Positions 34,489-44,927 of a stretch of 54,417 bases of DNA are shown here, in pieces. Source of the stretch: Pullulanibacillus pueri. Its GTDB lineage: Bacteria; Bacillota; Bacilli; Bacillales; Sporolactobacillaceae. The position numbers were made by a program, and so were the translations under genes. Position 1 is the first letter of the stretch, and each line of letters starts with the position of its first letter. The notes beneath the pieces were generated by a model, which searched no databases, was not told the DNA's origin, and saw only the letters and a list, made by a program, of their open reading frames with translations. The DNA is taken from contig NZ_BMFV01000032.1 of NCBI RefSeq assembly GCF_014639255.1, positions 1-54,417 of the forward strand, given 5' to 3'.

Positions 34489-36882
34489 ATGAGATTGCAC
34501 TATGAAAGACCAGCTCATGTTTGGACGGAAGCTTTGCCAATTGGGAATGGCCGATTGGGTGCTATGCATTTTGGAGGTGTGGAATCGGAATTTATTCAAC
34601 TTAACGAGGATACATTATGGTCCGGGGCTCCAAAGGATTGGAATAATCCAGAGGCAAAGGAAGTATTGATTGAAGTACGACAATTGCTGCTTGCTGGTCG
34701 CTATGTTGAAGCAGAACAACTTTGTAAAAAAATGATGGGTCCTTATACTCAAACGTATTTGCCATTTGGTGATTTACATGTTCATTTTGAACACGGTGAT
34801 GAGGCAGCAGACTATCAGCGTAGTCTTGACCTCAATCAAGGGATATCCCGAGTCGAATACACTATTGGTGATGTCATCTATACTCGCAACATGTTTGCTT
34901 CTTTTCCGGATCAGGTGATCGTATTACACCTTAAAGCAAGTCAGCCGGGGATGTTAACCTTCCATGCTAAGTTGGATAGCCCGTTGCGTTATTTTACTCA
35001 GGCTGAGGATAATCAGTTTATAATAACGGGGAAGGCTCCTGACAATGTAGATCCTAATTACTTTAAGAGTAACGTCCCTATTGAGTATATGGATCCCAAA
35101 TTTACTGAGGCAATGTCCTTTGTTGGTCGTATTCACGCAAGAGTTGATGATGATGGTGATGTGTTTGTCAATCAAGATGGGCTACATATTTATGGCGCAT
35201 CCAAGGCGACCCTCTGTCTTAGTGCCGCAACCAGCTTTAACGGCTTCAAACGTTCTCCGAACCGTGACGGAAAAAATCCATTAGCAATTTCGGCATTTCA
35301 TTTACAGAAGGCACTAGACTATTCTTTTAAGGAATTGAGAAAGCGTCATGTTGCAGATTATCAAAGCCTCTTCAATCGCACAACATTACATCTAGGAGAA
35401 TCTATTACATCGGACGATGTGGCGACAGATAGGCGTATTGTTGAATATGGCGCCAGCGATCCAGAATTGGTTGAACTGTTATTTCAATATGGCCGTTATC
35501 TCCTCATCGCCAGCTCTCGCCCTGGCACGCAGGCTGCCAACTTACAAGGGATATGGAATAAAGAGACTCGACCTCCATGGAGCAGTAACTGGACATTGAA
35601 CATCAATGTGGAAATGAATTATTGGCCAGCTGAGACGTGCAATCTGCCAGAATGTCATGAGCCGTTTTTAGATATGGTTGAACATTTGGCAGAGAACGGC
35701 AAGGATACTGCTCGTGTGAATTATGGCGCGAATGGCTGGACTGCCCACCATAATACGGATATATGGTGTCAGACAACGCCGGTAGGGAATTATGGACACG
35801 GTGATCCGGTTTGGGCAAATTGGCCCATGGCAGGTGCTTGGATGTCGCAACACCTTTGGGAACATTATGCCTTCAGCAAGGATGAGGTTTTTCTTCGAGA
35901 CAGGGCTTATCCGGTGATGAAGGGGGCTGCCAGCTTTTTCCTAGACTGGTTATTTGAAGATGAAGAAGGACGTTTGATCACAGCTCCATCGACTTCACCC
36001 GAACATAAGTTCATGTTAAAAAATGGAGAGCTCTCCGGAGTTGGCGTGGCGTCAACGTTGGATCTGGCGTTGATTTGGGACTTGTTTACGAATTGTATTG
36101 ACGCCTCGAAAGTTTTAGAAGTCGATCAAAATTTCGCAAAAAAACTTTCTGAGGCTCTTAGTCGACTTTTTCCGATGCAGATAGGAAAGCACGGACAACT
36201 GCAAGAATGGATTCACGATTTTAAAGATGAGGATGTGAATCATCGTCACGTCTCCCATTTGTTTAGTGTGTATCCTGGCAGGCAGTTATCAAAACAGGAG
36301 ACGCCTCAGTTATTAGAGGCGGCCAAACAAGCACTCATTCGCCGTGGCGACGAGGGTACAGGTTGGAGCCTAAGCTGGAAGGTTGGGTTGTGGGCCCGAT
36401 TCCATGAAGGTGATAGGGCTCTAAAATTGATCACCAGTCTACTCAGAATATCAGAAAATAAAGAGTATAATGTAGGTGCTCAAGGTGGTGTTTATCCAAA
36501 CCTTTTCACTGCCTGTCCACCCTTTCAAATTGATGGAAATTTTGGTGTAACTGCTGGAATAGCGGAATTATTCGTGCAGTCTCATCACGGATATATTGAT
36601 CTATTGCCAGCCCTTCCAAAGGCATGGCGTAGCGGTTGTGTCAAAGGCCTAAGAGCCAGAGGTGGTTTCGAAGTGGATATTCAATGGGAAAACGGAGAAT
36701 TGGTTAAGGCGAAGATTAGATCATTGAGTGGAAGTATTTGCAAGGTTAAAACGGAAAGATCCGTAAAACTTACAAGTAATCATGATAATTACAGTCAATC
36801 TATTTCAATGAAAGAAGGAATTATGAGTTTTCCTACCATGGTTAATAAAGAATACTCCTTAAAGGCAAATATTAAAGGCTAA
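34489..36882 (+). CDS. GH95 alpha-L-fucosidase/galactosidase (copy 1)
   Basis: A 797-residue family GH95 enzyme, an inverting alpha-L-fucosidase (some members prefer alpha-L-galactose). The N-terminal domain has [16 protein letters not shown] and the LNEDTLWSG motif. In the barrel, N371 and N373 ([13 protein letters not shown]), E505 (TSPEHKF) and D682 (FQIDGNFG) fall at the catalytic positions known for GH95. There is no signal peptide, so it cleaves imported oligosaccharides. It shares the same overall architecture with the next gene, suggesting duplication or complementary linkage specificity. It starts at ATG 34489 (AGAAAGGAATC upstream). Confidence 0.92.
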   Translation: MRLHYERPAHVWTEALPIGNGRLGAMHFGGVESEFIQLNEDTLWSGAPKDWNNPEAKEVLIEVRQLLLAGRYVEAEQLCKKMMGPYTQTYLPFGDLHVHFEHGDEAADYQRSLDLNQGISRVEYTIGDVIYTRNMFASFPDQVIVLHLKASQPGMLTFHAKLDSPLRYFTQAEDNQFIITGKAPDNVDPNYFKSNVPIEYMDPKFTEAMSFVGRIHARVDDDGDVFVNQDGLHIYGASKATLCLSAATSFNGFKRSPNRDGKNPLAISAFHLQKALDYSFKELRKRHVADYQSLFNRTTLHLGESITSDDVATDRRIVEYGASDPELVELLFQYGRYLLIASSRPGTQAANLQGIWNKETRPPWSSNWTLNINVEMNYWPAETCNLPECHEPFLDMVEHLAENGKDTARVNYGANGWTAHHNTDIWCQTTPVGNYGHGDPVWANWPMAGAWMSQHLWEHYAFSKDEVFLRDRAYPVMKGAASFFLDWLFEDEEGRLITAPSTSPEHKFMLKNGELSGVGVASTLDLALIWDLFTNCIDASKVLEVDQNFAKKLSEALSRLFPMQIGKHGQLQEWIHDFKDEDVNHRHVSHLFSVYPGRQLSKQETPQLLEAAKQALIRRGDEGTGWSLSWKVGLWARFHEGDRALKLITSLLRISENKEYNVGAQGGVYPNLFTACPPFQIDGNFGVTAGIAELFVQSHHGYIDLLPALPKAWRSGCVKGLRARGGFEVDIQWENGELVKAKIRSLSGSICKVKTERSVKLTSNHDNYSQSISMKEGIMSFPTMVNKEYSLKANIKG

Positions 36883-37021
36883 ACATTGTTATCTGAATTT
36901 TATAAAATTAATTTTTGAAATAACCTAAGGAAAATTATTTTTAAATTATCCAACTAGGAGTTCAAACGGGGATATTAAGAAAGTCCAATGCATCTATTTT
37001 ATCTCGAAGGAGGAAACGGAC

Positions 37022-39307
37022 GTGGGCAATAGTACTATTTGGTTTAAGAGTTCTGCAGAAGAATGGAACGAGGGGTTGCCGATTGGTAATGGACGTTTAG
37101 GGGCGATGGTTTTTGGACAAACCCAACAAGAGCATATTCAACTTAATGAGGATTCAGTTTGGTACGGCGGTTCAAGAGACCGTAATAATCCAGATGCTTT
37201 GGAGTATTTACCAAAGGTGAGGGGATTACTCAAAAATGGACAGCTAAAAGAGGCGCAGAAATTAGCATTGATGGCTCTTTCAGGTACGCCTGAAACGCAA
37301 AGGCATTATATGAGTTTGGGGGATCTTTTTTTAGATTTCAACCATGAAAGGGTTGTGAACTACAGACGTGAACTCGATCTGGAAATCGGGATTGTATCCG
37401 TTACATACACATGTGAGGGTATTCAATATCATAGAGAAGTATTTTCAAGCCATCCTGCGAACGTTATTGTTATACGGCTCACGGCTGATCAGTCAGCGTC
37501 TATTTCCTTTTCAACTCGGTTAACTAGAGATCAAGGCCATCTTATGGAAGAGGTAAAAGCATTAAGCGGTCATCGTATTGTGATGAGAGGGAATTGTGGC
37601 GGGGAAGGTGGTTCTGATTTCCGAGCGGTTCTATCGGTAAGTTGTGAAGGAGGTACCATTCAAACTATTGGTGGAAATTTACTTGTGAATAATGCGGACG
37701 CCGCCACACTGTTAATAGCTGCTGAAACAAGTTTTTACCATGATGATCCAGAAGCTGCCTGTCTCAAGATTCTTGATGCTGTCGAAAAAGAGAATTTTAC
37801 TTTTTTAAAAAATAGTCACATAAAGGATTATTCCTATTTCTTTAATCGAGTCAATCTGGAATTAATCGATGACAGCAATGGTAAGAATGAAAGCTTGCCT
37901 ACCGATGAACGGTTAAGAAGATTGCAGGACGGACACGAAGATCATAGTCTAATCGCTTTGTATTTTCAATTTGGAAGATATTTGTTGATTTCAAGCAGTC
38001 GGCCAGGATCCCTCCCCGCTAATTTACAGGGGATATGGAATGACAAAATGCGGCCCCCATGGGACAGCAAGTACACCATTAATATTAATACTGAAATGAA
38101 TTATTGGCCTGCGGAAGTGTGCAATCTAGCAGAATGTCACGAGCCTTTGTTTGATCTGATTGAAAGAATGAGGGAAAATGGGCGACATACTGCCAAAGTT
38201 ATGTACGGAGCTCGTGGTTTTGTTGCTCATCACAATACGGATATTTGGGCCGACACAGCACCTCAGGATCTTTATCCTCCGGCAACTTTCTGGCCTATGG
38301 GGGCGGCTTGGCTTTGCTTGCACTTATGGGAACACTATCAATTTAATGGTGAAAAAGGTTACCTAGAAAAAAGCTATGAAACCATTAAAGAGGCCGTTGA
38401 GTTTTTCTTGGATCACTTAATAGAAACTGAGGACGGTTATCTTGTAACGTCCCCCTCATCCTCACCCGAGAACACATATGTATTATCAAACGGAGAGTCA
38501 GGGACATTGTGCATAGCTCCTTCTATGGACAGTCAAATTCTTTATGCGCTTTTTAAATGTTGTCTAGAGATAAGTGAAATTCTATCTATTGATCACACTT
38601 TTAGGGAACATTTACGCAATGCCCTTGACCACATCCCGCGACCCCAAATTGGGAAATACGGACAAATTCAAGAGTGGTTGGAAGATTACGAGGAGAAAGA
38701 ACCTGGGCATCGTCATATTTCTCATCTATTTGCTCTATACCCGGGTGATCAAATCACGGCCCGACAAACTCCGGAACTGGCTAAGGCTGCAAGAAAGACG
38801 TTAGAACGACGTTTATCTCACGGTGGGGGACATACAGGATGGAGCCGTGCGTGGATCATTAATATGTGGGCGCGCTTAGAAGACGGGGAACTCGCTTACT
38901 TAAACCTATTGGAATTGCTTAGACGATCTACCTTGCCTAATTTATTTGATAATCATCCACCATTTCAAATTGATGGAAATTTCGGGGGGGCAGCCGGAAT
39001 CGCCGAAATGTTGATACAGAGTCATAATGGGGAGATTTATCTACTTCCAGCCTTACCGAAATCGTGGAAAAATGGGAGTTTTCGCGGCTTACGAGCGAGA
39101 GGTGGTTTCGAGGTTAATATTCAATGGCGGGATAGAAAGGTTATCATGGCAACGATTAAATCGTTGAACGGGAATAGGTGCAAGATTAGGACGGATTATG
39201 ATTTAAATGTGAAAGATGGGTTAGAGGGTTTAACCAAAAATAAAGAAACCATTAGTTTTAACACTGAAGTTAATGGTATCTATACACTGAGTCGCCAACC
39301 AAATTAA
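37022..39307 (+). CDS. GH95 alpha-L-fucosidase/galactosidase (copy 2)
   Basis: A 761-residue second GH95 enzyme. It has [16 protein letters not shown]354 and N356 ([14 protein letters not shown]), E483 (SSPENTY) and D651 ([12 protein letters not shown]) at catalytic positions. It starts at GTG 37022, with AAGGAGGAAACG upstream. It is cytoplasmic (no signal peptide). It is clearly homologous to the preceding GH95 over its whole length but divergent, and 36 residues shorter, so the two probably act on different linkages or aglycones, for example fucose versus L-galactose. Confidence 0.92.
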   Translation: MGNSTIWFKSSAEEWNEGLPIGNGRLGAMVFGQTQQEHIQLNEDSVWYGGSRDRNNPDALEYLPKVRGLLKNGQLKEAQKLALMALSGTPETQRHYMSLGDLFLDFNHERVVNYRRELDLEIGIVSVTYTCEGIQYHREVFSSHPANVIVIRLTADQSASISFSTRLTRDQGHLMEEVKALSGHRIVMRGNCGGEGGSDFRAVLSVSCEGGTIQTIGGNLLVNNADAATLLIAAETSFYHDDPEAACLKILDAVEKENFTFLKNSHIKDYSYFFNRVNLELIDDSNGKNESLPTDERLRRLQDGHEDHSLIALYFQFGRYLLISSSRPGSLPANLQGIWNDKMRPPWDSKYTININTEMNYWPAEVCNLAECHEPLFDLIERMRENGRHTAKVMYGARGFVAHHNTDIWADTAPQDLYPPATFWPMGAAWLCLHLWEHYQFNGEKGYLEKSYETIKEAVEFFLDHLIETEDGYLVTSPSSSPENTYVLSNGESGTLCIAPSMDSQILYALFKCCLEISEILSIDHTFREHLRNALDHIPRPQIGKYGQIQEWLEDYEEKEPGHRHISHLFALYPGDQITARQTPELAKAARKTLERRLSHGGGHTGWSRAWIINMWARLEDGELAYLNLLELLRRSTLPNLFDNHPPFQIDGNFGGAAGIAEMLIQSHNGEIYLLPALPKSWKNGSFRGLRARGGFEVNIQWRDRKVIMATIKSLNGNRCKIRTDYDLNVKDGLEGLTKNKETISFNTEVNGIYTLSRQPN

Positions 39308-39392
39308 TATTATATTGATAAGTTAATAATTGTTTGATTCAAGGGCGGGAGTATAAGATCTTTTTATTATAATCTATTTTCTATATCAATTT

Positions 39393-39563
39393 AACGTGGT
39401 GATAGATGTTATTTGTCACTTTTTAAGAGTGCTGTATCTTAATAAAGTTCAAACCATTACTGTGTTTCAAACCGATGTAATCGATCCAGAAACGAATGAA
39501 ATACTTGCGGGTGAAATCACACTTGATAAATATGAGGTAAAAATAGTAAAGGTTAGTTGTTAA
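39393..39563 (+). pseudogene. possible C-terminal remnant of a glycosidase
   Basis: The frame 39393-39563 reads VLYLNKVQTITVFQTDVIDP then ETNEILAGEITLDKYEVKIV and stops at TAA 39561. The closing strand pattern (GxITLxxYEVKIxK) is like the last beta-domain of several glycoside hydrolases, but there is no start or catalytic domain upstream. The terminator 38 bases later marks a former 3' gene end. The family is uncertain. Confidence 0.4.
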
Positions 39564-39600
39564 ACGATAGTGAATAACAATTAAAGAATAATATGTTTAA

Positions 39601-39637
39601 CATCCATTCCTTTTGTGAGGGAATGGATGCTTTTTTT
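39601..39637 (+). terminator. strong terminator closing the GH95 region
   Basis: CATCCATTCC (39601-39610) pairs with GGAATGGATG (39620-39629), followed by C and seven T. Confidence 0.92.
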
Positions 39638-39721
39638 GATATCTTTGTTGGACAATAATTATTTCTACTCATAAGGCCATAGCTTACAATGACAACTTAT
39701 TGAGTGTAAGCCACTACTCTT

Positions 39722-39815
39722 TTAGGAACTTTTCCCCCAGTCCCAATCTCATAAATCCAATACAAATAAATTGTAAACCCTTTCGTTGTGTTTGAGAAGA
39801 TTTAAGGGTAAGATG
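39722..39815. repeat. about 90-bp duplicated segment, copy 1
   Basis: This segment shares a long, gapped match with 51636-51726, including the identical core CCAATACAAATAAATTGTAA and TTGAGAAGATTTAAG. It overlaps the 3' end of the XRE gene, so the last residues of that protein are written in repeat DNA. Confidence 0.6.
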
Positions 39816-40057
39816 AATTTTCCCTCTCTTTTTTTATCGTCCTCGTAAAAAAAGATATCTTTAACTATAATGTGGGATTTTTTCATTTGCAGTGCTAATG
39901 AGAGCGAAGGATTATATTTTCCTTTTTCAATTGAAATAATAGTTTGCCTTGAAACGTTAAGGACCTCAGTAAGCCGGTCCTGTGAATAACCGTGTTTCCT
40001 CCTTAAATCCTTCAAACGATTTTTCAAATAAAACGCTCTCCCTTTTTCTGAAAGCAT
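39749..40057 (-). CDS. XRE-family (Cro/CI-type) small regulator
   Basis: A 102-residue DNA-binding protein. The helix-turn-helix is in RLKDLRRKHGYSQDRLTEVLNVSRQTIISIEKGKYNPSLSLALQM, typical of the small YvaO/YazB-like XRE regulators of about 70 residues. The normal C-terminal end (DIFFYEDD) is present but is followed by about 28 extra residues (FILPLNLLKHNERV...) that come from a duplicated intergenic segment, so the original stop may have been lost. The region just before, MKKSHIIVKD, also looks one residue short of the usual pattern. The target is unknown; no partner membrane-protein gene follows. Start ATG 40057, or a later Met. Confidence 0.72.
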   Translation of the reverse strand: MLSEKGRAFYLKNRLKDLRRKHGYSQDRLTEVLNVSRQTIISIEKGKYNPSLSLALQMKKSHIIVKDIFFYEDDKKREGKFILPLNLLKHNERVYNLFVLDL

Positions 40058-40166
40058 TAAATGTAAAGGATGCTTTACATAAAGAACTCCATTAAGCGCT
40101 AGGGGATGTAAGTGCTATAGCTTAGATAATTAGGTGTGCAAGCATCTTTAAGAAAAATTTCACGAT

Positions 40167-40214
40167 AAAAAGAGAACCACACTTCATGCTGTCACTAGCC
40201 CAAAGCTGGTTCTC
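40167..40214 (-). terminator. terminator after beta-lactamase gene
   Basis: On the minus strand GAGAACCA (40214-40207) pairs with TGGTTCTC (40179-40172), followed by a run of T from 40171. It lies 95 bases after the beta-lactamase stop. Confidence 0.7.
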
Positions 40215-40309
40215 GAAAGGAGTGTAATTAAGTTTGGCAATCACCAGGTCTTTGCTGAATACTAATGGCTTTCTCTGAACATCTTTCCGAAAGCAATAGT
40301 AGTTACTTT

Positions 40310-41245
40310 TCATTTAATAGCTTTAATAGCGATTTTAGCTGCCTCAGCGATAAGTGCATCATCATAGGCAGCATCCTGTGTATCTCGAGTGGACATGATG
40401 GACATTACAATAGGAGCTCCTTTTGGTGGCCATAAAATGGCAATGTCATTACGGGTGCCATAACTGCCGGCGCCGCTCTTATCTCCAACGACCCATCCTT
40501 TGGGTAAGCCTGCACGAATCAACGTATCCCCAGTAGTGTTTGTCTGCAACCATTGCTTGAGAAGTGCACGCTTGTGAGATGGAAGGATGTTGTGACCAAT
40601 TGTAAAGGTTTGAAGATCAGTAGCAAGTGCTCTGGGTGTGCTCGTGTCTCGAATATCTCCAGGGATAGCGTCATTCAGCTCTGTCTCGAAACGATCAGCA
40701 TGGGTGACATCATCACCCATCCGCTTAAGTGCGGCTTCAAGACCTTTTGGCCCACCGATTTCATTTAACAAAAGGTTTCCGGCTGTATTGTCACTGTAGC
40801 GAATAGCAGCATCACAGAGTGCCTGTAGTGTCATTCCGGTATTGACATGCTTCTCAGTAATGGGAGAATAAGCTACCAAATCATTATTGGTATAGGTGAT
40901 CACCTTGTTCAGATCTTTAATTGAGTTTTGTTTCAAGATGACTCCTGCAGCGAGTGCTTTGTATGTTGAGGCGTAGGCAAAGCGTTCATCAGGTCTGTAG
41001 GCTATCGTCTGGCCTGTCCCGGTGTCAATGGCGTAGATTCCGAGTCTAGCATCATATTTTCTTTCTAAATGACGAAACTTTTGTTGACTATGTATCCTAT
41101 CTTTAGCATCACCGTCTTTTGCATGCGCTTTTGTCAGAGGTGAAAGGGCTGACATAAAGGTGAAGACTAAAATGCCTAAGGTAAATAATAATAATCTACT
41201 GAAGCTCCTTTTGTAAGACTTTGATCTCACGTTTATCCCTCCCAA
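40310..41245 (-). CDS. class A beta-lactamase
   Basis: A 311-residue secreted serine beta-lactamase that hydrolyses beta-lactam antibiotics. It has a signal peptide (basic N-region, hydrophobic core [20 protein letters not shown], cleavage near AHA). The catalytic motifs are all visible: S93-T-Y-K96 (SxxK), S151-D-N153, E187 in the omega loop (FETELN) and K256-S-G. The omega loop has Thr where many class A enzymes have Pro. No BlaR/BlaI regulators lie beside it, and no resistance transposon is visible around it, so it is probably a chromosomal species-type enzyme. The start codon at 41245 may be an early choice, since a shorter start at the RSKSYKRSF segment is possible. Confidence 0.94.
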   Translation of the reverse strand: MGGINVRSKSYKRSFSRLLLFTLGILVFTFMSALSPLTKAHAKDGDAKDRIHSQQKFRHLERKYDARLGIYAIDTGTGQTIAYRPDERFAYASTYKALAAGVILKQNSIKDLNKVITYTNNDLVAYSPITEKHVNTGMTLQALCDAAIRYSDNTAGNLLLNEIGGPKGLEAALKRMGDDVTHADRFETELNDAIPGDIRDTSTPRALATDLQTFTIGHNILPSHKRALLKQWLQTNTTGDTLIRAGLPKGWVVGDKSGAGSYGTRNDIAILWPPKGAPIVMSIMSTRDTQDAAYDDALIAEAAKIAIKAIK

Positions 41246-41475
41246 AGCAAATAGAGTTATAAGTGGATCTAAGTCTCTCCTTTCAGGGGAAACTTAGATC
41301 TACAAATATTTCGAAAATATGCTCGCTAATCTGTCGTGTAGATATGAAATTTTTAGCTTTAGGGATAAAGACTGTGACTTATCATTGTTCTTTATTACGA
41401 CTATATAAGGAGAGGTGCATAATATGTCTATGTTCATGTCCCAAGGCTTTTTATATATGAAATGGGGTCTACCCT

Positions 41476-42951
41476 TTAAATGGAACTTGGTGAAACACCG
41501 GTAATTTTCTTGAAAACTTTAGAAAAATATCGGCTATCGGAATAGCCCAATTGAAAGGATAGATCGGTAATTTTCACTTGATTATTTTTCTTAAGGATTT
41601 CAACAGCCTGTTCCACTCTTAACTTATTAAGATATTGATTAAAGGACATTCCAGTCTTTTGCTTAATGAGCTGACCAAGGTAAATATTATTATAATGGAA
41701 CCTTTTACTTATTATGGTCAGTGTTAACTGTTGAGTGTAGTTTCGTTTAATATATTTAAGGATTTCTTCAGTAATATCCACTGGTTTGAGCTGTTCATTA
41801 TTAATATTCTTAATTAATTCAAAAAAACGCTCAAGTGAATCAAATGCTAATGGTGATAATATATTAGATGCCATTAGTTTGGACAGGTCTGTAAGAGAAG
41901 GAATATACTCGGAATAAATTTGCAATGTAGTTCTGATGAAAGATTCAAAGCCAGTGAGTTCAGGGTTTTTGTGAAGGTAGCTATTTAGTTTATTCATTAA
42001 AAGCTGTGAAGCTCCGCTATAATCAGAAAGGGCAAGGTGTGTTCTTAATGTTTGTTGTATATCCATGGTAAGAACTTGGGTACTATCATTATTAGATTCC
42101 TCGGAAAAGACGCTGTCGAATATTTGGCTATATAAATGTGTTAGAGAAGTAATAAACTCTTTCCCCATTTGATTAGGGTTATTAAAGGTATGACTTAATA
42201 AATAGTGAGGACTTAAAATACCATCCCATTTAAAAAGTTTATGAACAAAATTAGTAACATCTTCTGCTAACCTTGATTCGGGCGGACAAAGAACTGCTAC
42301 TAAGGTTTTAACGGGAGCTAATACTTGAATTTCACAGGGCCATTTTTTATTCAAAATTTTTTTGTAATCTAATAGCTTTTCTACATCAATTTCATGAAAC
42401 TGATGCTCATTATTAAACGGTATTTGAAATAGGATCCATCTCCCTTGTGATGGGGAGGATAGATTCTGAAAGTGGTAACTGTTGATTAAGTATAATAAGC
42501 AGTCATTAAAAGCTCTTATGTGTTCTCTTTGTTCAAGGGTTTTAGCGAAATTACTTATATGGTTAAGTTCCTCAGTTTGACGGAGATTGTTGATCGCTTT
42601 GTTAAGGCCTTTTAGTAGTTCTTCATCTTGGATCGGCTTGAAGAGATAACTAATAACATCAAATTCAATGGCTTTCTTTAAATACATATAGTCGTTGTAT
42701 CCAGACACAATGATAATTTGTGAGTGTATATGACGTGATCGTAATTGTTCAATAAGTGATAACCCATCTTTTAGTGGCATCCGTATATCTGTAATAATAA
42801 TATCGGGTGATACTTCAGAAAGCTTTTCTATTACTTCCTTACCATTATTGCATATTCCACCTAGTTCAAGTCCAAGTTCTTTCCAAGGAATACGTCTCAA
42901 TAATGCTTGACATATGATGGGATTGTCGTCAGCAATGATCACTTTATACAT
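41476..42951 (-). CDS. response regulator, AraC type (YesN-like)
   Basis: A 491-residue transcription activator. The N-terminal receiver (residues 1-120) has the acidic pair ADDN, phospho-acceptor Asp55 (IIITDIRMP) and the conserved Lys near 106 (FKP). A long middle region links to a C-terminal AraC domain with two helix-turn-helix motifs (LTIISKRFHYNNIYLGQLIK and ITDLSFQLGYSDSRYFSKVF). It overlaps the histidine kinase gene by 13 bases, a standard coupled arrangement. It is expected to activate the divergent sugar ABC operon once phosphorylated by the kinase. Confidence 0.92.
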   Translation of the reverse strand: MYKVIIADDNPIICQALLRRIPWKELGLELGGICNNGKEVIEKLSEVSPDIIITDIRMPLKDGLSLIEQLRSRHIHSQIIIVSGYNDYMYLKKAIEFDVISYLFKPIQDEELLKGLNKAINNLRQTEELNHISNFAKTLEQREHIRAFNDCLLYLINSYHFQNLSSPSQGRWILFQIPFNNEHQFHEIDVEKLLDYKKILNKKWPCEIQVLAPVKTLVAVLCPPESRLAEDVTNFVHKLFKWDGILSPHYLLSHTFNNPNQMGKEFITSLTHLYSQIFDSVFSEESNNDSTQVLTMDIQQTLRTHLALSDYSGASQLLMNKLNSYLHKNPELTGFESFIRTTLQIYSEYIPSLTDLSKLMASNILSPLAFDSLERFFELIKNINNEQLKPVDITEEILKYIKRNYTQQLTLTIISKRFHYNNIYLGQLIKQKTGMSFNQYLNKLRVEQAVEILKKNNQVKITDLSFQLGYSDSRYFSKVFKKITGVSPSSI

Positions 42952-44678
42952 GAAGTTTCATCCTCTTCAACTTTTTTTGGAACAGTTAAGACCACAGTTG
43001 TGCCTTTTCCTAAAGTAGAATGTATTTTAATAGAATATAGAGATCCATAATAATCGTTCAAACGTGCGTGTACTTGACGAAGGCCAATACCAATACGGTC
43101 TTTAGAGACAAAAGAAAGATTATTCACCATTTGTTTTAAGCGATTATTTAACCCGTTTAATTGGTTTGAATACATGCCTTTTCCATTATCGCTTATTTTA
43201 ATGATTACAAATTCATCAGCCTTTTTAGAACTAATGAGTATTTGAGGAGGTATTACTGGATCTAAATCAAAGGCGTGTTTAAAACAATTTTCTAGAATGG
43301 GTTGAATCGTCATTTTGGGTATAAGTTGTTTTAAGGTTACTGCATCAAGGTCGTAATTAATATGAATATTATGGAAGGAAACACAATTTTTTGTGATAAA
43401 GACATAATCCTTAGTATGTTCAATTTCGGAATTAAGAGAGACGATATCTTGCCCGTGTAAATTATAGGCTAGCATTGCCCCTAATTTTTGACACATAACA
43501 CTTGCGGATTCTGAGCCATCGATAATAGCTTGACTTGAAATAGTCTCCAACACATTGTAAAGAAAATGAGGATCCGTCTTTTGGTAAAGAGCATTCAATT
43601 CAGCTCGTGTTTTCAAAAGATTGGTTTCATAGTTAACTTTAATCATATGTCTCAAACCCTGCCCTAACATGTTAAATGAATGAAACAAATCATTTAGCTC
43701 AACGATGTTCCCCTTATATTTTGCCGTGACATTAAGATTTCCTTCGTTTACTTCCTTCATATTTTTCATTAAGGAAAAAATAGGTCTTGTAAATCGTCGA
43801 GTAGATAATAAAGAAATAATAAAAATACAAATTAAGTAAAATAATAATGTGATTAAACTGATAATTACAATTTGACCGATGCCGCCGGAAAAGAAGTGGT
43901 TACGTGTGTAGCTCGTTATTGTTATACCTGTCTCTTGTGAGGTCTGACGATTCAAAATAGCACTATCTTGAACATCTTTAGTTGGATTTTTTATATTTGT
44001 ATAGAGCAATGTGTTTGTTCGATCATAAATTTTAATTGGGATCTTGGGTTCTGACTTCGCAATAATATTTCTAATGGTGGGATATGTGACATCCATAATT
44101 ATAAATGCGATGGGTTTATCCGTATTATCTGTAATCGCTCTAATGATTGAAATAGCATTTGAAGAAGAAAGATAATAATCACGTTGATTGTTAAAGATAA
44201 TATGGCTAATTTTCGTGTTGCTTAGCACCTTTTGGTACCAATTTGCTTCTTTTGGAACAAATGAATTATTGATCATCTGGTTTGTAGAATTAATGGGTAA
44301 ATGCCCATCCCTTCCAATAACACAAAATTGTATCCCCTCCTGAAATAGTGTCAAATTTGAGATAGTTTTCTTCACATTACGAAAAGCAACTTCTGTTTTT
44401 GCAGAATCATAATCAGGCAGTGCATAGTGAAGTGTAAGCGGAACTATGAAATTAGAGTCGGTAGCCACAGTATCCTCTGTGAGTTGTATGGATTGGAAAA
44501 ACTCATCGAGTCTATCATTGATTAAACGGATGGCCTCATTATCTTGTTTGATGATTTCATTTCTCGAATAGTGATATAACATGATTAGGAATGGAATTGT
44601 TACAACTAATACAGAACAAATAATATAAGTGATGTTTCTAATGTAGAGATAACTAAACATCTTTCGTCTTGCTGTCAT
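42939..44678 (-). CDS. sensor histidine kinase (YesM-like)
   Basis: A 579-residue membrane kinase. There is one N-terminal helix (YIICSVLVVTIPFLIMLYHY), a 250-residue extracytoplasmic sensor, a second helix (IVIISLITLLFYLICIFIISL), a HAMP segment, the His_kinase box with ALYQKTDPHFLYNVLETISS, and an ATPase domain with ISDNGKGM and GIGLRQVHARL. The start is taken at ATG 44678, because AAAGGATG lies upstream and the protein then begins just before the first helix. A longer in-frame reading from 44801 has no supporting site. It probably senses an oligosaccharide bound outside the cell, possibly with the adjacent binding lipoprotein. Confidence 0.92.
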   Translation of the reverse strand: MTARRKMFSYLYIRNITYIICSVLVVTIPFLIMLYHYSRNEIIKQDNEAIRLINDRLDEFFQSIQLTEDTVATDSNFIVPLTLHYALPDYDSAKTEVAFRNVKKTISNLTLFQEGIQFCVIGRDGHLPINSTNQMINNSFVPKEANWYQKVLSNTKISHIIFNNQRDYYLSSSNAISIIRAITDNTDKPIAFIIMDVTYPTIRNIIAKSEPKIPIKIYDRTNTLLYTNIKNPTKDVQDSAILNRQTSQETGITITSYTRNHFFSGGIGQIVIISLITLLFYLICIFIISLLSTRRFTRPIFSLMKNMKEVNEGNLNVTAKYKGNIVELNDLFHSFNMLGQGLRHMIKVNYETNLLKTRAELNALYQKTDPHFLYNVLETISSQAIIDGSESASVMCQKLGAMLAYNLHGQDIVSLNSEIEHTKDYVFITKNCVSFHNIHINYDLDAVTLKQLIPKMTIQPILENCFKHAFDLDPVIPPQILISSKKADEFVIIKISDNGKGMYSNQLNGLNNRLKQMVNNLSFVSKDRIGIGLRQVHARLNDYYGSLYSIKIHSTLGKGTTVVLTVPKKVEEDETSCIK

Positions 44679-44803
44679 GGCATTCGCATCCTTTATTGTA
44701 GCAGATCCTAACAGTGGTTTCAGAAATATAAGATTTTTACACATAGGTTCTATACTTTTTCTATTTATCTTTTTAAAGCGATCTTTTAACATAATAAGCA
44801 ACC

Positions 44804-44831
44804 TTGGAAGCCCTTACAGTATTAATATAAT
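44804..44831 (+). promoter_or_regulatory. promoter of the second sugar ABC operon
   Basis: TTGGAA (44804-44809), a 16-base spacer and TATAAT (44826-44831) give a good vegetative promoter about 95 bases before the lipoprotein gene. TTGGAAGCCCTTACA overlaps the -35 and weakly resembles a cre site, but its central CG is CC. Confidence 0.5.
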
Positions 44832-44927
44832 TCTTATTCTAAGGTTGTCAAATGGTACTAACGGGTCGCTTATCTTAAGCAATCAGCTAAAGGACCCACA
44901 TTACCACTAAAAAGAGGAGGGGTTCAA

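Noticed and set aside
40122..40313. 63-codon minus-strand frame after the beta-lactamase
   Set aside because: It contains the terminator hairpin and has no family resemblance.
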